Positions 26,662-33,878 of a DNA stretch of 64,000 nucleotides are shown in pieces; the first letter of the stretch is position 1; the number at the start of each line of letters is the position of its first letter. Origin of the DNA: Pseudomonas sp. AN-1. GTDB lineage: Bacteria > Pseudomonadota > Gammaproteobacteria > Pseudomonadales > Pseudomonadaceae. The stretch lies in assembly GCF_034057115.1 (NCBI RefSeq), contig NZ_CP139195.1:3658001-3722000 (forward strand), read 5' to 3'. The notes under the pieces are model-generated. The model ran no database searches. It had not been told where the DNA came from and saw nothing but the letters and a program-made list of their open reading frames with translations. The translations under genes and the position numbers were made by a program.

Positions 26662-26697
26662 CTCTGGGCGTGCGCACTCCGGTGTGCGCTCTCAGAG
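26662..26697 (+). promoter_or_regulatory. Long hairpin between mshA copies 2 and 3
   Basis: It starts right at the mshA2 stop: a 16-position stem (26662-26677 with 26682-26697; 12 Watson-Crick pairs, three G-U, one mismatch) around a TCCG loop. No T-run follows, so it is more likely an mRNA-stabilising or processing element than a terminator. The rest of the gap to 26790 holds another GC-rich inverted repeat (GGGGGCGCCC...GGGCGCTCC). Confidence 0.5.
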
Positions 26698-26790
26698 GCT
26701 TGATGCGAGGGGGCGCCCTCTTGGCTGACGGGCGCTCCTTGTGCTTTCCAGCCCGGCGTTGGCCGGGAGTTACGGACAAGGACCGTTTTC

Positions 26791-27240
26791 ATGCAAGCTC
26801 AACAACGTGGTTTCACCCTGATCGAACTGATCATGGTCATCGTGGTACTGGGTATCCTGGCGGCCTTCGCCCTGCCGCGCTTCGCCAATCTTGGTCAGGA
26901 TGCGCGCATCGCTTCTGTTCAGGGGGCTGCGGCGGCGCTCCGCTCGGCAGCAGCCATCGGGCACTCGGCCTGGCTGGTGCGCAGGAACTCCATCCTGACC
27001 CTCGAGGGTAATTCGGTGGGTATCAACAACGGTTATCCGCAGGCGGCGGCCCCCGGGATTCTCGTGGCCGCCAGTATCGACAGCAGCAATTTCCAGATCG
27101 ACGGAGGGGGCCCCAGTGACTCGTCGGTCAAGATCCTGCCGCGGGGAGTCGCTACCACGGCTTCCTGTTTCGTCAGCTACAGCAATGCCGCCGATGTCAA
27201 TACGCCGCCTTCCATCACCGTCAACACGGGCGGCTGCTGA
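26791..27240 (+). CDS. mshA: MSHA-type major pilin, copy 3
   Basis: The 149-residue prepilin has leader MQAQQRG, which differs from copies 1 and 2, then the invariant FTLIELIMVIVVLGILAAFA and LPRFANLGQDAR block. A distinct C-terminal half carries the Cys pair TASCFVSYS...NTGGC. It is 7 bp upstream of mshC, so it is continuous with the minor-pilin part of the operon. Confidence 0.9.
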   Translation: MQAQQRGFTLIELIMVIVVLGILAAFALPRFANLGQDARIASVQGAAAALRSAAAIGHSAWLVRRNSILTLEGNSVGINNGYPQAAAPGILVAASIDSSNFQIDGGGPSDSSVKILPRGVATTASCFVSYSNAADVNTPPSITVNTGGC

Positions 27241-27247
27241 GTTCCCC

Positions 27248-27691
27248 ATGCACTCCCGCGGCTTCACCCTGGTCGAGCTGATCCTGATGATAGTGATCAT
27301 CGGCATCCTCGCCGCCGTGGTGGGGCCGCGTTTCTTCCAGCGCTCGACCTTCGACGAGCGCCTCTACGCCGAGGAGGTCCGCGCCGGTCTGCGCCATGCG
27401 CAGAAGCTGGCGCTGGCCGGCGGCTGCCGCATCCGCTTCAGCCTGGATGCCACCGGCTACCGTGTGCTGCGCGATACCGACTGCGAGGGTAGCGGCACCA
27501 CCTTCGTGCCCGTGCTCGACCCCGCGAGCGGCCAGACGCCCTATGCGGGCACGCCCCCGGCCGGCACGACGCTGTCCGCGCCGCTCACCATCGACTTCGA
27601 TGCTCTCGGCCGACCCAGTGCGGCGGCCAGCGTCACCCTCGGCGCCGGCCATGCCGTGCGCGTCGAGGCGGAAACCGGGTTCGTGCCGTGA
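27248..27691 (+). CDS. mshC: MshC-type minor prepilin
   Basis: The 147-residue GspH-like prepilin has leader MHSRG^FTLVELILMIVIIGILAAVVGPRFF. An AEEVRAGLRHAQKLALAGGCRIRFSL region is typical of GspH/FimT-type minor pilins, and a Cys pair (GGCRIRF / DTDCEGSG) follows. Its TGA overlaps the GTG start of mshD. Confidence 0.87.
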   Translation: MHSRGFTLVELILMIVIIGILAAVVGPRFFQRSTFDERLYAEEVRAGLRHAQKLALAGGCRIRFSLDATGYRVLRDTDCEGSGTTFVPVLDPASGQTPYAGTPPAGTTLSAPLTIDFDALGRPSAAASVTLGAGHAVRVEAETGFVP

Positions 27692-28185
27692 AGCGCCAGT
27701 GCGGCATGACCCTGGTGGAGCTGGTGATCGCCATCGTCATCGTCGGCATCGCCGCGGCGGCCTTGTACAGCGCCATGGCCAGCATCGGTGGACGCTCCGC
27801 CGACCCCATGCTGCGCCAGCAGAGCCTGGCCGTCGCCGAGGCCTATCTGGAGGAGATCCTCGCCCGGGACTTCCTCGATCCGGCCAGCCACGCGCAGTGC
27901 CCGGCGCCCCCGGGGGCACGTGCCGACTTCGACAACGTCTGCGACTACGCCGGTCTCGACGATGCGGGCGCCCACGGTGCCGATGGCGTCCCGATTGCCG
28001 GCCTGCAGGGCTACCGGGTCCGCGTCGCGGTCGCCCCGCAGGCCTTCAATGGCTTGAGCGCTGCGGCGGCGCTGCAGGTAGTGGTGACGGTCGAGGCCCC
28101 GGACGGCCAGCAGTTGACCCTGTCCGGCTGGCGCTCCTGCTACGGCGAGCACGATGGAGCGGGGGCTTACGCATGCGTACCCTGA
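27688..28185 (+). CDS. mshD: MshD-type minor prepilin
   Basis: The 165-residue prepilin starts at GTG 27688 (GTGA overlap with mshC). Its leader MKRQCG is cleaved before MTLVELVIAIVIVGIAAAAL; Met at +1 is unusual but tolerated in minor pilins. LRQQSLAVAEAYLEEILARDF resembles GspI/PilV-type minor pilins. Its end overlaps the possible upstream start of mshO. Confidence 0.85.
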   Translation: MKRQCGMTLVELVIAIVIVGIAAAALYSAMASIGGRSADPMLRQQSLAVAEAYLEEILARDFLDPASHAQCPAPPGARADFDNVCDYAGLDDAGAHGADGVPIAGLQGYRVRVAVAPQAFNGLSAAAALQVVVTVEAPDGQQLTLSGWRSCYGEHDGAGAYACVP

Positions 28186-29141
28186 CCCGCAGCGCATTCG
28201 ATATGCAGCGTAGGGTGGGTAGGCGCGCAGCGTTATCCACCGGGGAGCGGCTGGAAAACGCTGCGCGGTTTGCCACGGGGTGGCCACCCACCCCACGCTT
28301 GCCTGCGGCCCGCCAGCGCGGCTTCACCCTGGTGGAGCTGATCCTGGTGATCGTTCTTTCCGCCATCGTCGCGGTGATGGTCAGCACAGTGCTGTCGCGT
28401 CCGCTGGAAGGCTTCGTCGCCCAGAGCCGGCGCGCCGAGTTGGTGGACATCGGCGCCACGGCGCTCAACCGCATGCAGCGCGACATCCGCATGGCGGTGC
28501 CCGGCTCGCTGCGCCTGAGCCCCGACGGCCAGGCGCTGGAGCTGCTGCTGATCCACAGTGCCGGCCGCTACCTGGCCAACCGTGCCGACGGCGTCAGCCT
28601 GAGCTTCGCCACCTCGCCTTCGGCGGATTGCCGGGGGCCGCTGGTGGCCGGCGTGCCGGCCTGCAACGTGCTGCAGGTGCTCGCCCCGGATTTTCAGCCG
28701 CCGGCCTCCGGCTGGCTGGTGGTCGCCAGCACGCCGTTCAGCTGGACGCCGAGCAACCCCGGCAATATCACCCCCACCGGGACCGTTTTCACCCGCCTGG
28801 CGGACTCGGTCGACTTTCCCGGCATCAGCCTGATCCGCGTCGCGCCGCCCGGCGGTTCCTTCGCCTTCGCCGCCGTCTCGACGCAGCGCCGCATCTATTT
28901 CGCCGACCGGGTGGTCGGCTATCGCTGCATGGGTGACGGCCGCTTGCTGCGCTACGAGCACGACCAGTTGCAGGCCACGCTGCCCGCCGCCCTGCCGTCC
29001 ACCGGCCGCCTGCAGGCCGACCGGGTGACCGGCTGCGACTTCCGCCTCGCCGACGGTCTGGCCAGCCTGCGTCTGGACATCGGCGCGGCGGGCGAGAGCA
29101 TCCGTCTGGCTCAGCAGGTACAGGTGAGCAATGCGCCCTGA
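28173..29141 (+). CDS. mshO: MshO-type minor prepilin (repeat-extended leader)
   Basis: From ATG 28173 the product is 322 residues with a PilW/GspJ-like prepilin core: QRG^FTLVELILVIVLSAIVAVMVS, MQRDIRMAVPGSLRLSPDG and a large C-terminal domain. The leader would be 50 residues long, because a 90-91 bp palindromic repeat (28208-28298) lies in frame inside it. Without the repeat, codons would read MRTLTRSAFDMQ-LPAARQRG^F. A TTG at 28299, abutting the repeat, would give a normal 8-residue leader and place the repeat between genes. GGAGCGGGGG upstream favours ATG 28173 for initiation. Confidence 0.82.
   Translation: MRTLTRSAFDMQRRVGRRAALSTGERLENAARFATGWPPTPRLPAARQRGFTLVELILVIVLSAIVAVMVSTVLSRPLEGFVAQSRRAELVDIGATALNRMQRDIRMAVPGSLRLSPDGQALELLLIHSAGRYLANRADGVSLSFATSPSADCRGPLVAGVPACNVLQVLAPDFQPPASGWLVVASTPFSWTPSNPGNITPTGTVFTRLADSVDFPGISLIRVAPPGGSFAFAAVSTQRRIYFADRVVGYRCMGDGRLLRYEHDQLQATLPAALPSTGRLQADRVTGCDFRLADGLASLRLDIGAAGESIRLAQQVQVSNAP
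28208..28298. repeat. 91-bp inverted-repeat element (family B) at the 5' end of mshO
   Basis: Ends GCGTAGGGTGGGT and ACCCACCCCACGC are inverted copies (12 of 13). An inner palindrome includes AACGCTGCGC / GCGCGCAGCGTT. It resembles the elements at 8588-8678 and 49721-49848 in length or termini and looks like a non-autonomous mobile repeat. It reads through as open codons in the mshO frame. Confidence 0.75.
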
Positions 29142-29565
29142 ACGTGGATTCGCCCTGGTGGCGGCGCTGTTCGTGATGGTCGTCATTGCCGCGGTGGTGG
29201 CGACCATGAGTCGGCTGTCGGTCACCCAGAACACGAGCCTCGACCTTGCCGTGCAGCAGGCCCGTGCCTATCAGGCCGCCCGCGCCGGCCTGGAGTGGGG
29301 GTTGCACCAGTTGCTGCTGGAGAGCAACGTGGCGGGCGTCTGCCCGCAGGGCAGCGTGTCGATGGCCGGCAGCGGCCTCGCCGATTTCAGCGTGAACCTC
29401 GCCTGCATCAAGCTGCCCTGCACGACGGCCACCTGCGCGCAGAGCTACACGGAGGGCAGCCGTACCTTCAACCTGTACCGGCTGACCGCCACGGCCAGCA
29501 ACGGCAGCCCGGACAGCCAGGTGGACTACGCCTGGCGGCGGCTGGAAGTGACGGTGGAGAAGTGA
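29131..29565 (+). CDS. mshP: MshP-like PilX-type protein
   Basis: The 144-residue protein begins MRPERGFALVAALFVMVVIAAV, a PilX/MshP-like N-terminal helix with a G^F site but Ala/Val in place of the Thr-Leu-x-Glu motif. A conserved ARAYQAARAGLEWGLHQLL helix and three to four Cys (GVCPQGS, LACIKLPC, ATCAQSY) follow. It overlaps mshO by 11 nt and mshQ begins 2 nt after its stop. Confidence 0.87.
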   Translation: MRPERGFALVAALFVMVVIAAVVATMSRLSVTQNTSLDLAVQQARAYQAARAGLEWGLHQLLLESNVAGVCPQGSVSMAGSGLADFSVNLACIKLPCTTATCAQSYTEGSRTFNLYRLTATASNGSPDSQVDYAWRRLEVTVEK

Positions 29566-29567
29566 TC

Positions 29568-32500
29568 ATGCAACGCGCGATGCTCGGCTGGCTTATTCTT
29601 CTGTTTCTACTGGTGGGGCGCGCGCAGGCGGAAACGTACACCATCAAGAACAATCTCAACAATATGCCGCCTTGTATAAATGGCACATGGGAGCACCCGT
29701 CAGGTAGCAGACTTTATACCTGCACCGGCCGTGTCCTATTGGCGAGTGGCGACATTCTCGATTCCAATCAAGACATAACGCTCAAGGCCAATAACGGCTT
29801 CCTGCTGAGTGGCAGTAATTCTATTGGTAGCAGTCAGAAGACGATTGCCCTAGTGTCGGATTATGGCGATATCACTGTGCTGGGGAACGGCAATACCTTC
29901 AGCAGTTCGGTAACCTCGAGCAGCGGTGCCATCAACCTGTCGGGCTCCACCGTTGCCGGCGATGTGCAGAGTACCAGTGGTGCCATCGCGATTTCCGCCA
30001 GTAGTTCGATTGCCGGCAATGTAACGGGGGGGGGCTCAGGAAGCTTCAGCAACAGCAGCGTGGGGGGCGATACGCAGATCGGGGGTAGTTTGACTGCCAG
30101 CGGCTCGATTTTCAGCGGCAATCTGTCCACCGACTGGGGTACGGTCAACCTGACGGGCGGCAGCGTGGGCGGTAATCTTCTGGCCGGTGGCAACATCACC
30201 ACCAATGGCTCTTCGGTGACCGGCAGCCTGACCAGTACCAATGGTTCGGTCAACTTGACCGGCGGAACCATCGGCGGCCTGGTGAGAAGCGGCTGCTGTG
30301 TGGTCGCCACCAGCAACACGAACCTGCAGAATGGCGCACGCTCCGACTCCTCGGGGCTGTCGATCAGCGGTGGCTCGATCCAGGGTGACTTCTATTCGGC
30401 GGGCAATGCAGCCGTTTTCGAGTCGGTCACCATGACCTCGGGGGCGGTGTCCGGAGCCAGTACGGTCACCTTTACCGGCAGCACATTGGGCAGCACCAGC
30501 GCTTCGGTGACTGTGACCTCGGTCAGCGGAGCCGTGACGCTCAACGATACGACGGCCTATGGCAGCTTCACTGCGCCGAGTTATTCGACTATTTACGTCA
30601 ACGGGAGTAGTCGCGTGACCGGGGTTTGCCTGCCCGGCTCGACACCGGCCAACGCCTGTCAGACCGTAACGACACCCACCTGCCTAGCCGACGACTTCAA
30701 TCGCTCAGCCTTGGACCCCAGCAACTGGGCGGTAACCAGCCGCAACGGCAGTTTCGGGGTGCCGAGGATCGTCAACAACCGCCTGCGGCTCACCGACAAC
30801 TCCGGCAATGTCGCCACAGGAGCCACCCTCCAGCGGCTGGTGCCCGCCTCGGCCAACTTCGTGCAGGTGCAGTTCAAGTACTACGCCTATGGCGGCAACG
30901 GCGCCGACGGGGTGGCAGTAGTGTTCTCCGACGCGACGCAGACACCGCAGCCGGGGGCCTACGGCGGCTCGTTGGGTTATGCCCAGAAGACCGGGATCGC
31001 CGGATTTGCCGGCGGCTGGCTGGGCGTGGCGCTGGACGAGTACGGCAACTTCTCCGCCGCTGCGGAGGGGCGGGTGGGGGGGGCATCTGGCTCCGGAACG
31101 GTGCGACTGCCCGACTCGGTTTCGGTGCGCGGTTCCGGCTCCGGCACGACGGGCTATCGTTATCTGGCGGGCACCGCGGCCAACCTCAGTCCGGGTATCG
31201 ATTTCTCCGGAAATGGCGTGGGGCCGGGGGATACCTATCGCATCACGCTGGACAACACGGTTGCCGGCAAGGCCATGCTCAAGGTCGAGCGCAATACCGG
31301 AGCGGGCTTCACGACACTGGTTTCCTCGTTCGACGTGTTGGCCAGCAGCGGGCAGGCCGCTCTGCCGGCCAATTTCTATCTGACGTTCACGGGATCTACC
31401 GGCGGCTCGAACAATATCCACGAACTGGATGATCTGCAGGTGTGTGCGACGAGGATGGATCCGGTCGGCCAGCAGATCGATCACTACGAGTTCGTGCATG
31501 CCGGCAATGCGCTGACCTGCAATCCGCTGAGCGTCGAGGTGCGCGCCTGCCTGAATGCCGACTGCTCGCAGCGCCATACCGACCCGGTCAGCGTCACCCT
31601 GTCGCCGAGCGGCTGGGAGGGCGGCAGCAGCCGCACGTTCAGCGGCGGCACGCTGGTGGACAACCTGCGGGTCACCACGGCGCAGACGGTGACGCTGGGG
31701 GTGAGCAACTCCAGTCCGCCCTTGAAGGCACTGAGCCAGACGCTGTGCAAGGTCGGCGCGGCGCCGCTGTCGACCAACTGCAGCGTGGTCTTCGCCGACA
31801 GCGGCTTCATCTTCGATGTGCCGCCCCTGATGGCCAGGAAGGAGCAGACCGGCATCGCGCTGCAGGCGGTACGCAAGGACAACGCGACCCAGCGCTGCGT
31901 ACCGGCCTTCGGCCCGGCCACCCGCACGCTGCAGTTCTCGAGCGGCCATGTCGATCCCGGCTCGGGCAGCATGCGGCCGTGGATCAACGACACGGAGATT
32001 CTGGCGTCACCGACGGCTCTGCCGCTCGTCTTCGACAATCAGGCCACGGCATGGCTGAAGGTGCGCTACGACGATGCCGGTCTGATGCAGCTGAATGCCC
32101 GCTTCGACGGCACGGGGCTGGAGAGCGGTCTGGTGATGACCGGCACCGACCAGTTCGTCAGCAAGCCCTACGGCCTGCATGTCTCCACGCCCGCCGATGC
32201 CAGTTGCACGGCGGCGGGCGTGGCGGGGTGCGGCCTGTTGCGTGCGGCGGGCGACGGCTTCCCGCTGAGCATTCGCGCGGTGGCCTGGCAGGCCGACGGC
32301 GAGGCGCTGACCGCCGCGGCGCTGAGCGACAACGAGGCAACGCCGAACTTCGAGCTGGCCAGCATCGGCCTGACTGGCACCCTGGTCGCGCCGACCCCAG
32401 CCGAGGGGGGGGTGGCAGGCTCCTTCTACCGGCACAATGCCGATGGCAGTCGAACAGTGCTCGCCAGCTACGATCATGTCCGGGGCGCCAGCACCGACCT

Positions 32501-33614
32501 GACGGTGAGCCAGGGCGAGGTCGGCATCTTCCAACTCACTGCAACGCCTGTGGCCGGCAGCTATCACGGGCAGACGGTCGGCGGCGGCACCAGCGCCCTG
32601 ATCGGCCGCTTCACCCCGGCCTACCTCGGCGTGACCAGCTCGGCCAGCCTGGCCCCGGCCTGCGGTGCCTTCAGCTACCAGGGCCAGCTCATCGGCTTCG
32701 CCGGCGGCCAGCCGCAGATCGCGGTGACCGGCTTCAACCGCCAGGGCGGGGTAACCCGCAACTACGACCGCGGGGCATTCTGGCGCCTGGCGCCGCCGCA
32801 GCGTCAGCCCTACAGCCTGATCGCGGCGGGCAGGCCGGATCTGGCCGCGCGGCTGCAGAGCCTGGGCGATGCGGAGTCGCTGGCTATCGTCGACAGTGGC
32901 GCGGCGGACGGCCGCCGTGCCTTCGACTGGCGGGCCGATGGCGTGCGCCCGGCCGATGCGCTGCGCTGGCAACTGCCGTCGCCGCCTTCGGACGAGGACC
33001 TGCCGTTGGTGCTGACCGCCGCGGGGGAACATGTCCGGCTCGGGGTCGAGGCCAGCGAACTGAGGGATCTCGACCTCATCTGCTACCGCGGTAGTGGTGG
33101 GAGTGCGGCGGCCTGCCAGGACTTCGAGCATGCCTTCGGCGGCACCGAGCTGCGCCTGGGCCGCCTGCGCCTCGACGCGGCCAGCGGCCCGCAGAACCAG
33201 GCGCTGGACCTGCCCTACTGGCTGGAGAGCTGGCAGAGCCAGGGCAGCAGCAGCGTCTGGGGCGAGACCCTGGGGGACACTTGTTCCACGCCGGCAGCGT
33301 TGGGGCAGGTGGTGCTGTCCGGCTTCAGCGGCGGCCTGCAGGCCAGCGATTTCCCGACGCCTCCCGGCAGTCTGGAGGCGCCGCCGGTTGCCACGCCGAC
33401 GCCGAGCGGAGTGGTTCGCCTGCCGGCGCCCAACAAGTCGGGCAGCGTGCTGGCGACGCTGTCCGGTCTGAACGGCGCCTCGCCGGCGCTGCCCTGGCTG
33501 TGGTTCGACTGGAACGGCGACGGCACGCCGGAGGCGGCCTCGGCACGGGCGACCTTCGGCGTACAGGCCGTGCAGCGTGCGCTGATCTTCCGTCGCGAGC
33601 TCTATCGCCAGTAG
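29568..33614 (+). CDS. mshQ: MshQ-like giant pilus-associated surface protein (lectin-like + DUF6701)
   Basis: The 1348-residue protein has a signal peptide (1-20, LILLFLLVGRAQA). A long beta-repeat region (about 60-330) consists of short Gly/Ser/Thr units such as GSVGGNLLAGGN and GGTIGGLVRSG. A lectin-like (LamG/L-type) domain lies at about 372-625 (DDFNRSALDPSNWAV, YYAYGGNGADGVAVVFSD). The C-terminal half (about 640-1340) matches MshQ/DUF6701 proteins. ATG 29568 has GGAG 8 bp upstream; a GTG at 29562 is possible. The 5' kilobase is clearly less GC-rich than its surroundings (one 60-nt line at 29761 is 45%). The gene holds G9 at 30026-30034 and G8 at 31076-31083 and 32405-32412. Confidence 0.85.
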   Translation: MQRAMLGWLILLFLLVGRAQAETYTIKNNLNNMPPCINGTWEHPSGSRLYTCTGRVLLASGDILDSNQDITLKANNGFLLSGSNSIGSSQKTIALVSDYGDITVLGNGNTFSSSVTSSSGAINLSGSTVAGDVQSTSGAIAISASSSIAGNVTGGGSGSFSNSSVGGDTQIGGSLTASGSIFSGNLSTDWGTVNLTGGSVGGNLLAGGNITTNGSSVTGSLTSTNGSVNLTGGTIGGLVRSGCCVVATSNTNLQNGARSDSSGLSISGGSIQGDFYSAGNAAVFESVTMTSGAVSGASTVTFTGSTLGSTSASVTVTSVSGAVTLNDTTAYGSFTAPSYSTIYVNGSSRVTGVCLPGSTPANACQTVTTPTCLADDFNRSALDPSNWAVTSRNGSFGVPRIVNNRLRLTDNSGNVATGATLQRLVPASANFVQVQFKYYAYGGNGADGVAVVFSDATQTPQPGAYGGSLGYAQKTGIAGFAGGWLGVALDEYGNFSAAAEGRVGGASGSGTVRLPDSVSVRGSGSGTTGYRYLAGTAANLSPGIDFSGNGVGPGDTYRITLDNTVAGKAMLKVERNTGAGFTTLVSSFDVLASSGQAALPANFYLTFTGSTGGSNNIHELDDLQVCATRMDPVGQQIDHYEFVHAGNALTCNPLSVEVRACLNADCSQRHTDPVSVTLSPSGWEGGSSRTFSGGTLVDNLRVTTAQTVTLGVSNSSPPLKALSQTLCKVGAAPLSTNCSVVFADSGFIFDVPPLMARKEQTGIALQAVRKDNATQRCVPAFGPATRTLQFSSGHVDPGSGSMRPWINDTEILASPTALPLVFDNQATAWLKVRYDDAGLMQLNARFDGTGLESGLVMTGTDQFVSKPYGLHVSTPADASCTAAGVAGCGLLRAAGDGFPLSIRAVAWQADGEALTAAALSDNEATPNFELASIGLTGTLVAPTPAEGGVAGSFYRHNADGSRTVLASYDHVRGASTDLTVSQGEVGIFQLTATPVAGSYHGQTVGGGTSALIGRFTPAYLGVTSSASLAPACGAFSYQGQLIGFAGGQPQIAVTGFNRQGGVTRNYDRGAFWRLAPPQRQPYSLIAAGRPDLAARLQSLGDAESLAIVDSGAADGRRAFDWRADGVRPADALRWQLPSPPSDEDLPLVLTAAGEHVRLGVEASELRDLDLICYRGSGGSAAACQDFEHAFGGTELRLGRLRLDAASGPQNQALDLPYWLESWQSQGSSSVWGETLGDTCSTPAALGQVVLSGFSGGLQASDFPTPPGSLEAPPVATPTPSGVVRLPAPNKSGSVLATLSGLNGASPALPWLWFDWNGDGTPEAASARATFGVQAVQRALIFRRELYRQ

Positions 33615-33746
33615 CCGAGCGGCACGCTTTTGGTGCGAAGGGCACAACGGTCGTGCGTCAGGGCGGGTTTTGGCGTCAATCCGACACCCGGGGCGCTGCC
33701 GCCAGGCCGGCGGGCGACCGGGAGAAACCGCCCTGCAGGTGCAAAA

Positions 33747-33777
33747 AAGCCCCGGATCGCGCTGCGATCCGGGGCTT
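33747..33777 (-). terminator. Intrinsic terminator of the MFS gene
   Basis: A perfect 14-bp stem (AAGCCCCGGATCGC/GCGATCCGGGGCTT, 3-nt loop) is followed on the minus strand by TTTTTT. It lies in the convergent gap with mshQ and probably stops both, though the plus strand lacks a T-run. The rest of the 264-bp gap holds a further inverted repeat at about 33819-33871 (CCCCGAAA...TTTCGGGG). Confidence 0.85.
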
Positions 33778-33878
33778 CGTGCATAAAAGGGGGAATCCCC
33801 GGCCTGCCTGTACCGTGGTCCCCGAAACTGGACACCTTACCTGATGCAGGTGGCGTGCCAATTTCGGGGGAATGCCTC

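Noticed and set aside
29745..30560. CRISPR-like or tandem DNA repeats in the mshQ 5' region
   Set aside because: The repetition is at protein level (Gly/Ser/Thr beta units) with variable DNA and no regular spacer length. No CRISPR array was noticed elsewhere in the window.
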